From assembly GCA_905221605.1 (NCBI GenBank), contig CAJNDS010002323.1, forward strand, positions 394,501 through 458,500: DNA of 64,000 nucleotides, given 5' to 3'. A program made the translations under genes and the position numbers. The notes under the pieces were generated by a model. It saw only the letters and a program-made list of their open reading frames with translations, was not told the origin of the DNA and made no database searches. This document shows, one piece after another, positions 56,093 through 64,000 of the stretch (positions are counted from its first letter, which is position 1; the number at the start of each line of letters is the position of its first letter). The stretch comes from Symbiodinium natans (Eukaryota > Sar > Dinophyceae > Suessiales > Symbiodiniaceae).

Positions 56093-56411
56093 GTATAAGC
56101 TCGGGGCTTGGGGTTTGGGGTTGGGCCTTGGGCTTTCGGGTATGGGGGTTTCGATCGGGCTGATGTTTGTCATCAAGATGCAGGAATGTGTGCAGAGCAG
56201 TGGTCGAATCAGCTGCTCAGTCGCTGGATGATGTAATCAAGAATGGGCAATGTGCTGCGAAGGTTTGGGATCTACGGCTGAGGGTGTTGCACTTTCTTGG
56301 GCCCCCACAACGCTACCACCGCGCCAAACAGCCTTCCTAAACGGTGAAGCTGCAATCCACGCAAAGAGCAGTGATAGACAGAAGGACCCAGCGGTCCCAA
56401 AAGGAATTCCC
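56093..56411. other. Intergenic
   Basis: Short unique stretch; no gene supported. Confidence 0.45.
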
Positions 56412-56559
56412 TGCTGGGCCTCAAGGGGCAAGTATGGGAGCATCATCAACATCAGCTGGCCCTTTCGCTGGGTCTCAAGGTGCCAGGACAAGTGCATCAG
56501 AATCAGTTGGAGGCACAAAGGGGCAGCCAGCATGCCATCCTGCCCCTTGAGGCCCAGCA
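56412..56559. repeat. Perfect 19-bp inverted repeat
   Basis: TGCTGGGCCTCAAGGGGCA at 56412-56430 is exactly reversed and complemented at 56541-56559, with a loop of 110 bp. The loop holds further partial copies of CTGGGTCTCAAGG and GGCACAAAGGGGCAG type. A plus-strand Gly/Ala/Ser-rich frame and a minus-strand Leu-rich frame cross it; both reflect the repeats. Confidence 0.85.
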
Positions 56560-56713
56560 AAGGGGCTTCAAGGGGCCGGGACGGGAGCAAATCATCCCCG
56601 GAATAGCCGAGGTTCATATGTGCCGATCCCCCAAAGACCAAACCCTAAACTCGTGGGATGTTGGTAATAGAGAGCACCTCATACCCAAAACTTCAAACCT
56701 TAAAACTCCAAGG

Positions 56714-56732
56714 TTGGGATGCTCCCCCTTGT
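56714..56732. mobile_element. Fragment of the GGGATG MITE family
   Basis: TTGGGATGCTCCCCCTTGT matches the left terminus of the 32221-32310 element; no right end was found. Confidence 0.5.
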
Positions 56733-56799
56733 CCAGACGAAGCCTAAAACTTCGCCCCCACCTCTTGTGAGAGCTGAATGTTGTCAGATGTCGCCTTAG

Positions 56800-57055
56800 C
56801 CTGAAACCCCAAACCCTACACCTTAAATCCTAAACCCTAAACCCTAAGCCCTAAACCCTAAACCCTAAGCCTTCAATCTTTGCACCTTGGACGCCGTAGG
56901 CACGATCCGAGGGAATCATGAGCAGCGCGTGCTCACCCAAGGACATCCTCGGCGCGGTCTCAACCCGTTTTGGGTTTAGGGTCTATTGTCTAGGGTTTAG
57001 GGTTTAGGGCTTAGGGTTTAGGGTTTAGGGTAGTTTAGGGTTTAGGGCTTACGCC
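56800..57055. repeat. Facing CCCTAAA and TTTAGGG clusters
   Basis: CCCTAAA words at about 56805-56870, TTTAGGG words at about 56970-57050, separated by about 100 bp of unique sequence. The TAA stop of the exon-like segment below overlaps the edge of the second cluster. Confidence 0.85.
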
Positions 57056-57338
57056 GCAGGCTATCACCGCCCTGAGACAGGCTCTCAAAGACTTGTGTAC
57101 CAAAAAGCAAAAACGTGCCTTGAGTTCTGCAAGGCGCCATTTGACTAATGCTTTGAACGACTTGCAGGATGAGTTGTTGAAGCATCTTGAAGGATGATTC
57201 CGACGTCTCAGCGGGAGCCGGCAACAGCACGGGTTTCCTTGGGTATGGAACTTCCAGAACTTCCGAGCCCAGTCGCAGCTCAGAAAGCACCCACTGAGGC
57301 ACAGGCTTTCGAATGCCCTCATCCCAGCCAGCAATCAC
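57042..57338 (-). CDS. Possible terminal exon, unassigned
   Basis: ACAG|GTG acceptor (57339-57340) then a 98-codon minus frame: GWDEGIRKPVPQWVLSELRL, GSEVLEVPYPRKPVLLPAPA, FKMLQQLILQVVQSISQM, GTFLLFGTQVFESLSQGG, ending RRKP and TAA. Good protein-like patterning. The plus strand is also open here to 57460 (PELPSPVAAQKAPTEAQAFE, Pro/Ser-rich), so strand assignment is not certain. No family recognised. Confidence 0.38.
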   Translation of the reverse strand: MIAGWDEGIRKPVPQWVLSELRLGSEVLEVPYPRKPVLLPAPAETSESSFKMLQQLILQVVQSISQMAPCRTQGTFLLFGTQVFESLSQGGDSLRRKP

Positions 57339-57460
57339 CTGTCACATCATTGACAGCTCGCGACTCCGCAACACCCCGCAACCTTGAAACCCTAATGGAG
57401 GTACAGCCTACAGTCCGGGATAAAAAAAACAGCAGCTGGATGAACAGAATAGGTGGGTAG

Positions 57461-58270
57461 TGAGAATCCATAAAGTAGCATGCCAACTTCGGAAGCCCTG
57501 TCTGAGATGCCACGGCCGCGGTCCCTAAGTCCAAGCAGCCCCGCCCAATCCCTCGGTTTCTCGAAGCCTATACAGTAGGGTAGCTACTGTAGAGTTTAGG
57601 CTTCAGGGTTCACAGTAGTTCAAGCAGCAAGGATTTGTGAAGTATAATTAGGACCGGCCCCAAGCCACCGATGCTGCAACTGGACCCAGAACTGATTCAT
57701 CTCCTGTATCCGACACCCTAAACACGAAGCCCTAACCTTCCTGCAACGAGCCCACAGAGTCCAGAAATCCGAAGAGCGCAGTTCAGAAGGGTCGAGAGCA
57801 TAAGGGCAGCGGGAACTGGTTTGGGTTTTTTGGGGGGTTTGAGCACCCTAAACACTAAGCCCTGACCTTTGTGGCTTCCCGCCTGACCAACTCCCAGCTG
57901 AAACCTCGCCAGGGACTTCGTATTTGGGTACACTTGCGATCTTCTGAGGTTTTGGGGGACTTCAGAAGTGCTGCTTTAGGGTTTAGGGTGTTTAGGGGCT
58001 TCGGGGCTTAGCGGCTTTGGGGTGCAAGGGGCCTGAGTCCATCCCCCCCCCGCCCCCTTGCAGCGCGTCATGTGGTCCTATTCATCAGGCTGGCTACCCC
58101 CAAGGATTCGGGATTCAGTCTGAAAACCTTAAGAGCTTAAGCATCCGGTGACTCGTCGCTTCCAGGGTGCCAAATGGGATCTGAAACCGAATGCCGTTCA
58201 ACCCCCAAAGCCTCCGCACCAGACGCGAGACCCAAACCTAAACAATTCGGCTACGCAACGCGTTTGACGT
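57461..58270. other. Intergenic
   Basis: Mostly unique, heptamer words near 57970-58000. A short plus-strand frame at about 57480-57580 begins MPTSEALSEMPRPRSLSPSS but lacks support. Confidence 0.45.
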
Positions 58271-58343
58271 GGGTTTTGGGGGCGATTATAGTATAATTAA
58301 AAGGGGCCCTATAAGGGAACAATAATAGTAATTATTCCGACCC
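58271..58343. mobile_element. MITE-like element, GGGGTCGGAA family, inverse copy
   Basis: Read as reverse complement it starts GGGGTCGGAATAATTACT and continues TTCCCTTATAGGGCCCC to a TACTATAATC end, aligning with 42821-42895. Confidence 0.7.
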
Positions 58344-58481
58344 CCTCATCATCTGCGGCCTGAAGGGAAGGCCCCGCTCGTAAGAGGAGTCGATCTGCTC
58401 ACCGGTGGCCGCGATGCGGCCTGAGCGCCGCTCGAGCCCAACATACAGCAGCCTAGTATAGGGGCCTTAATACATACAACA

Positions 58482-58523
58482 CGGTTTTGGGTCTACTGTA
58501 GTAAGACTAGTATTCCGACCCCT
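58482..58523. mobile_element. Short relative of the GGGGTCGGAA family
   Basis: GGTTTTGGGTCTACTGTAGT ... GTATTCCGACCCC shares both ends with the previous element but lacks most of the middle; an internal-deletion derivative. Confidence 0.5.
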
Positions 58524-58649
58524 TATTGTAGAAAATTGACAAAAACTATCGTCTTTCAATCCCTCTTGAGCTGTCGCACAACTCCCTTTCAGTTAAATGG
58601 TCCCCTGTATTACTTGGGCTCATCCTTCTTGAGTCGTGGGAGCCTGAGC

Positions 58650-58925
58650 TCAGGGGCGGCTAATGGAAGGATGCTTTCTTAGATGCCAGGTACTGCCGAA
58701 TGCTACCAGCTCTTCACTGTTCGTATTCACATGGTTTTTTTTGCGATATGAGGGGTAGCTTATTGGGTCCTGATTGCTGCTTGAAGTCCACATCTCCCGG
58801 TGAAGCTTGGTTCGTGCTTTGCCATGCTTGCTAGCAGAAGCCTTTCTTGCCGCAGTTGCGTCCTGCGCATAACGCCGGGCTAGATTGTCTACCAACACTG
58901 CAGTGCAGGCGTCAACTGTCCAGTC
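58650..58925 (-). CDS. Possible terminal exon, unassigned
   Basis: CAG|GAC acceptor (58926-58927) opens a frame of exactly 92 codons including the stop: DWTVDACTAVLVDNLARRYA then QDATAARKASASKHGKARTK and LHREMWTSSSNQDPISYPS, ending HLRKHPSISRP. The first half is a basic amphipathic helix and the second is polar. Borders and composition are good, the family unknown. Confidence 0.37.
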   Translation of the reverse strand, partial: DWTVDACTAVLVDNLARRYAQDATAARKASASKHGKARTKLHREMWTSSSNQDPISYPSYRKKNHVNTNSEELVAFGSTWHLRKHPSISRP

Positions 58926-60789
58926 CTGAAGGAGGTCGTTGGGAGTGGAGCGTGAGCCCTGAAACTCTGAAACGCTAGAAATCTCTAAAGCCTGACTTCC
59001 CAGTATGCCGTGGCGATTTCAAGCTTTTCGGGGCATCTTTTGTAGGCGTGTGATGGGGGTTTAGTTGAGGCCTCTAAGTTATGGAAGTTTCAGGGTTTGG
59101 GGTTTCAGCCAGGGTTCCCGGAATAATCTGGAGAACCATGCAAAGGGTTTACTAAGGTGAGCAAATTTTGCTAAGGATCCTGACCAGGCAAAAGTGGGCG
59201 TCCCAGTTGTGACCTTGAAGGCCTCTACTTGGGTTTAGGGCTTTGGGGACGATAGGTCTAAGAGCGTACGGCTTGGAGCTTTGTAGGGTACAGGGCTTGG
59301 AGGGTGTGAGGCTGTTGGTTGCCCCTCAAACATAATTAAGCAAAGAAAAGACTGATTTGCACAAGGCCTAAACTAGATCATGCAAGACGTGAACTTCTCC
59401 ATAGCTCAGAAACCCTCAAAGACCTGAAGCCCTGAACACGAAGAAGCAGAAACTCTAAGCTCTGAGCCAACATAGTGCGTGTGGAGCTTGTCCCCCGGCT
59501 TGGGAAAGGTCACGCCTCGACGGTGCCCCAAACAACCTACGGTTGGGGTTTAGGGTTCAGGGTTTGAGGGGGTTTAGGTTTGGGGCTTTGAGGTTTATGG
59601 TTTTGGCTGACAGGCTTGACATCAGCAAGAGTCTGCGTCGAGTGCCCAGCAGGCCTCTACAAGCTGGCACTGCTTCTTGGTAACTTGCAAGAACCCCTGT
59701 CCCCTAATCACAACGTATAAAGGGGTAAAGACAAATACGCCACCTCTACCCTGCAATAAACACTGCCTAGTCTCCCCTTCACGCTACACCTTAACTTCAA
59801 CCCTGAAACTGCCACAAAGCCCACTCCCTCAATCCCTACAGCCCTGACTGCCCTAATCCCTCAAACTGCCCAAATCCGCTGCACGAATCCCCTCCCCAAG
59901 CTATGATCAAGCCTAGTAGGCCCCTGTTTATTGGAAAAGCTTCAAACCTAGACCTAAACGTCCGAAGCCTGGATCCTGTCTGGCTTCACAGGCTTGTGAA
60001 AGGCATAGGTTAAGGGTTCGGGCTGTGCAAATTGTGCAGATTAGGGATTAGGGTTTAGGGAGGGGTGCGCGGCCCTTTGTTTGGTGTGTGAGTGTGGGAT
60101 TAGGCTGTGAGCTTAGGAGGGCTTTTGTTCGGAGTTCTTGGGTCATTGTAGAGTGTGATGTAAACCCTAAACCATGCAACCCCGAAGTAACCCTGTCACC
60201 CTGGAACCCTGTAACCCTACATCTCCCTAAATGCTGTGAAACCTGGATTCTGAATCCTTGGCTCCCGCACCATCCCCGCAACGAAGGGTCTTGACCTTCA
60301 GGACTTATAGGGTCTGGTGGTGACCCGAAACAAAACCAAATCCTGCAAGCCCATCACGATTTAGGGCTTCGTAAGCTTTGGGGTTCAGGGTTCAAGGGGA
60401 GCTAAACCCGAACCCTAGAAGCCATAAACTCTGAACCCTCCTTGCACATGGGATCGATGGGCGTGTTTTTCAATTTGAAGGGAACTTTGGGGATATGTGT
60501 GCTGACAAGATTGGTTTGGGAATCAGGGGCAGCGCAAAGGTTTTACGGGCTTTAATTTAAAGTTGGCGCCTTCCCACCCCCCGCCCCCCCCCCCAATTGG
60601 CAGGTTTGCAATCTTGGAATCCTGGCATCGCTGGAGCTGTGGGATTTCTCAACTCCGCCCCCCAGACTCCACCACGGCTCCTCCCAAGGGTTGTTCGGGG
60701 GTTCTTAGAACCCTAAACCCTTAGGGGGCTATTAGGGGGGGGGGGGGGGGTTATTAGGGGTTTAGGGTTTAGGGTCAAGAGCGCGGGGC
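58926..60789. other. Intergenic
   Basis: Long stretch with scattered TTTAGGG/CCCTAAA words (59540-59575, 60045-60060, 60160-60210, 60710-60775) and a poly-G run of about 15 at about 60737-60750. No gene supported. Confidence 0.55.
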
Positions 60790-61120
60790 TCTTGAGGTCC
60801 AGCAAACGACATGGCAGCTTGGGTTGGCTTGTGCTTGGCTCTGGCTCGGCTTGTACTCCTGGTACGAACACCGCTTCACCACCAGAGGCCACTTTTCCTC
60901 ACACTGCAGCACCGAAGTCCATCGGCCAGTCGAGCGGTCCTACCCTACCACAGAAAGGGCGACCACACAACACGCCACAACAACATGCGACCTGTTGCCT
61001 GCATTTCTGTGCTGCTTCTGCTTGTGTTCCGATGCCTACGGCATGTCCTGGAACCACAAAAGCCAAAGCCACGGGTGCGTCTCATTCCACACCTTTCATC
61101 ACCCCTCCTTGAGCCACCTG
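60790..61120. other. Probable 3' region of the copia-like element
   Basis: Heptamer-free sequence of the same GC-rich character as the polyprotein gene, ending sharply at TTTAGGG DNA near 60775. By position it should hold the 3' untranslated part and LTR. The matching 5' LTR lies outside the window, so the LTR ends cannot be set here. Confidence 0.4.
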
Positions 61121-64000
61121 TCAAGGTAGGCTCACAAGGCGTTTTGGCAATCCAACTGACTGCCATAGGTACCCATGCTCTCCAAGCGGTGGGTCCTCAA
61201 GACTGGCCAATGGCCCTATACACCATCTTCTGTCGAACCTTTGGCCTCCTTTCTCACACGGCCAACGTCCAACTTCCACGCCACGGCCCAACAAGCTCGC
61301 TCTTCTCGCAAGCCCATTCAGCCCGTTCTGGTAGGTCTCAAGCTTCGCTGTTGCCCACCATGCATTCCCATATAGTGACTGTCCACCGGCTTCTCGACAG
61401 CATCTGCACAGCGTCCTCTGCGACACCTGGTCCACATTGCGAAGACCCCAACATCCACGATGCCAGTGGTAGCAATCTCCTCCAGGACCATGGTACAGGA
61501 CCCCATCGAACGGAACCTGCACCACCGTCGGTGTCGAAGCCGGTAGCATCTCCTGCGTCTGAACCCCAATGTCTCTTCGTACAGGACGTTCAGGAAATAG
61601 GGCTGTAGGATCCACGGCAACCACTCGATTGGCCGGAGCACTGCTTGCCCTCGGTCCAACTCCACCAGGTTCGCTCAAACCACCCACACGCACTGAGGTC
61701 ACCCCATCTCTCACCTGCACTGATGTCGAGGGTCCAGCTTCACGACGCTCTGGAAAATACTTCGCAGCCAAATGACGAAGCCTCTCTTCTTCTTCCAGGC
61801 TCCTCGCTTTGGCCAGCAACGCCAACACTTCACGGTGTTCGGCCTTTTCTCCCGATTTCATCGCCTTCAAGCTCACGACTTTCTTCGTAGAACCCTTCAA
61901 GCATTCCCATATAGCCACCACAGCTATAACCAGTATCAAGACCACCAGCCACATCTCCCAGTCTGAAGCCAGAGCTTCTTTCAGCTGCACAGAAGTCGTC
62001 GCGTCACCCTTAACCCCACACACCATAGAGCACATCGTAGCTAACTTCAACGCCCAATCAGCCTGGAACTTCACCCCTGCTTCTAGCGTCCTGCTGTTGC
62101 TACTGCTGACTGCTGCTGTGGGTTCACGACTGCTGTTGACCTCTGCTGCTTCAACACTGCTGTCGACTGCCGTGGTTTCGAACTTGACCTTCTTCTGTCC
62201 ACGTAGTACACGAAGCTCAGGGGGCCCATCTCGCAAACTCCACTCGTCGAAGACCTCCTGAACTTGTTTTGTCAAAACATCTGCGAGCTGTCCCTGTCCT
62301 GGCTGGTGCTCCAACTCGATCTGGCCCGTGGCAATCATCTCCCGGATCCAGTGATGTCGGAGTTTGAGGTGTCTCGTCCTCCACGATCCCTCCCCAGTCA
62401 GAACTCCAATCGCAGCTGTGGAATCCACCTTCACGATGGTCCTTGCCGGCTTCAACCCCAAGTCTTCCAACGCCGACCTCACCGCTCGAAGCAAAGCCAC
62501 CCCATCGGACACCGCGATCACCTCCGCCTCGGCACTCGACAAAGCGGTCAGTGATTGCTTCGAAGCCTTCCAAAGGATCGGATGACCCCTCCAAAAGACA
62601 ACAGCCCCTGAGTAACTTTGAGCAGCAGTGGGAGCGAAGCTGGCGTCCGTGAACAGGACCAAGTCGTTGGCATGCTCGTGGTCCGGGCCCGGCAAGAAGA
62701 ACTTCTTGTCGATGGTGCTGTTGAGATAGGCCACCATCTTTTTGCCCATTTTCACAGCCTCCCTTGCATTTCTCGTGACCAACGAGGACATCACTGCCAT
62801 TGGGAATGCCAAATCCGGCCGCCCACGTTGGGAAGCCCACAACAGCTCTCCACACCGCTGCTGTGCCTCTTTCACCATGCTCGGATCCTGCTCATCCGTA
62901 GCGCTCCCTTCTGGGATTTCCCTCGCCATTGGCAGCTTGCTGAAGGACTTGACTTCCCGGCTTCGAACCAACTCCTGAAGGTAGCCCTGCTGACCCACAC
63001 AGTAGGTCCCATCGTCCAGCATGCTAATCTCCAGGCCCAGAAACCGGACAGGTGGTTTTCCTCGCTCCACCATCTCACAGCCATTGGTCTCCCATTGACT
63101 GCCCAACCATCCGAAGAACCCTCGCAAGATGGAATCCGGCCCAGCCGCCAAGACGTCGTCCACATAGAAGACCACCAAGCCCGTCAAAGTCCACGTTCCA
63201 GGCTTCTCTTCCTTCAGGACCTTGTAGAGGTTGACGTCCGTCAAGCAGCCTTCCAACTTCACCGGCTTCCCATCATCGTCCTTCCACTTCGCAAGCCTTG
63301 CCTTTGAGTTGCGATGGTCCGTCCACCACTTTGGCGATTTCTTGAAACCATAGACTGCAGCGTCCACGACCCACAGCTCCCCCTCCTCGGCCAAGCCAGC
63401 TCTGATCGCTGCCCGGGGAGGCTCCATTGCATACCCACGACCCGCTGGTAGTGGTGCAGCCAAGAAGGCGTTCTTCACGTCATCCGTCCCAATGCTCCAC
63501 TTGTTGGCACTGGCTTCAGCGACCACAATCCGAACTCCATCGATTGTAGCTCCATACAGATCACCCACCTCCAGGCCCTCATTTGCGAAGTTTCCACAAG
63601 CCACCGCCCGCACTCGACGTCGGTACTTCCCCTCCTCAGGCCTTGTGGGAGGCTTCACTGTGTACACGAGTTTGGACGGCACCACCACTGAGTTTGGATC
63701 GGCCCGGAAACGTCTCGCATCTTCACCCCAAATCTTGTGGATAGCGTTCATGCCCACCATCGAGTCGACCTCCTTGGCCATAGGCTTCTTCCACTTTTCA
63801 ATCGCCTCACTCGCCTCCTTTGGGTCAACGGTGTGCACAACCTGAAGCACCTCGTCCTCCTTCAAGTCGTTCAGCAACGCTTCAATCCCTGGGGTGTAAA
63901 GGCCTTCAGAGGTAGCCTTCCTAAGCATAGGCTCCATCCAGGATTCCTCTGGCTCGCCCAGCTCCTCAAACTCAACCTCCTCAAACAACATCATGTCGTC
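61121..64000 (-). CDS. Ty1/copia-type polyprotein: reverse transcriptase, RNase H and C-terminal extension (5' partial)
   Basis: Open from the right edge (in frame at 64000, so the start is outside) to a stop at 61121. Residues counted from the first Met at 63994. Copia-type reverse transcriptase about 65-345: WKKPMAKEVDSM, TDDVKNAFLAAPL (Asp 172), VVFYVDDVLAAG (Asp 279-280). Ribonuclease H about 445-580: FTDASF (Asp 450), SSAEAE, VDSTAA (Asp 524), ADVLTK (Asp 572). Then, unusually, about 375 further residues: a Ser/Glu-rich linker, a membrane-spanning segment (MWLVVLILVIAVVAIW, 681-696), a charged coiled coil (about 716-750), and a Cys/His cluster GGDCYHWHRGCWGLRN ... LCRCC (838-866). Gag, protease and integrase would lie beyond the window. 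The enzyme regions show no frameshift or lost catalytic Asp, so the copy may be young. Confidence 0.93.
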   Translation of the reverse strand, partial: DDMMLFEEVEFEELGEPEESWMEPMLRKATSEGLYTPGIEALLNDLKEDEVLQVVHTVDPKEASEAIEKWKKPMAKEVDSMVGMNAIHKIWGEDARRFRADPNSVVVPSKLVYTVKPPTRPEEGKYRRRVRAVACGNFANEGLEVGDLYGATIDGVRIVVAEASANKWSIGTDDVKNAFLAAPLPAGRGYAMEPPRAAIRAGLAEEGELWVVDAAVYGFKKSPKWWTDHRNSKARLAKWKDDDGKPVKLEGCLTDVNLYKVLKEEKPGTWTLTGLVVFYVDDVLAAGPDSILRGFFGWLGSQWETNGCEMVERGKPPVRFLGLEISMLDDGTYCVGQQGYLQELVRSREVKSFSKLPMAREIPEGSATDEQDPSMVKEAQQRCGELLWASQRGRPDLAFPMAVMSSLVTRNAREAVKMGKKMVAYLNSTIDKKFFLPGPDHEHANDLVLFTDASFAPTAAQSYSGAVVFWRGHPILWKASKQSLTALSSAEAEVIAVSDGVALLRAVRSALEDLGLKPARTIVKVDSTAAIGVLTGEGSWRTRHLKLRHHWIREMIATGQIELEHQPGQGQLADVLTKQVQEVFDEWSLRDGPPELRVLRGQKKVKFETTAVDSSVEAAEVNSSREPTAAVSSSNSRTLEAGVKFQADWALKLATMCSMVCGVKGDATTSVQLKEALASDWEMWLVVLILVIAVVAIWECLKGSTKKVVSLKAMKSGEKAEHREVLALLAKARSLEEEERLRHLAAKYFPERREAGPSTSVQVRDGVTSVRVGGLSEPGGVGPRASSAPANRVVAVDPTALFPERPVRRDIGVQTQEMLPASTPTVVQVPFDGVLYHGPGGDCYHWHRGCWGLRNVDQVSQRTLCRCCREAGGQSLYGNAWWATAKLETYQNGLNGLARRASLLGRGVEVGRWPCEKGGQRFDRRWCIGPLASLEDPPLGEHGYLWQSVGLPKRLVSLP

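Overview
This window reads as nuclear DNA of a dinoflagellate, most like the Symbiodiniaceae. The basis is mixed. The TTTAGGG/CCCTAAA heptamer is scattered on both strands through almost every non-coding stretch. One protein gene can be joined in frame only with GT, GC and GA 5' splice sites and AG|G acceptors, a known dinoflagellate habit. An intronless gene joins a ubiquitin-like N-terminus to ankyrin repeats, and a Ty1/copia polyprotein has a long C-terminal extension. No bacterial gene, operon, CRISPR array, rRNA or convincing tRNA was seen. The species cannot be named from the window.

Layout. 1-13 kb: heptamer-rich DNA, a 1.9-kb GT tract, a 49-bp hairpin minisatellite (7.5 kb), a triplicated palindrome (8.1-8.8 kb), an AT-rich island (10.1-10.8 kb) and short plus-strand exons (11.6-12.5 kb). 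13.3-18.4 kb: a minus-strand split gene for a papain-like (C1) cysteine peptidase with a C-terminal EF-hand pair. 18.8-23.7 kb: a remnant with a YVDD motif, a 340-bp foldback element, a 26-bp minisatellite, and GT and AC tracts. 24-41 kb: mostly repeats, including locally amplified variants of the heptamer, small hairpin/MITE-like elements and long poly-C and poly-G tracts. 41-60 kb: isolated exon-like segments, the ankyrin gene (44.7-45.9 kb), an unassigned 171-aa frame (54.1-54.6 kb) and at least three families of small inverted-repeat elements. 61.1-64 kb: the 3' part of a copia-like retrotransposon that runs off the right edge.

Most supported coding segments lie on the minus strand, which fits the co-oriented gene blocks of dinoflagellates. 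The genes do not form a recognisable pathway. The peptidase-EF-hand gene is the best functional unit: a possibly Ca2+-responsive papain-like enzyme. Exon calls outside the peptidase, ankyrin and copia genes rest on open frame, protein-like composition and splice-like borders only, and need transcript data.
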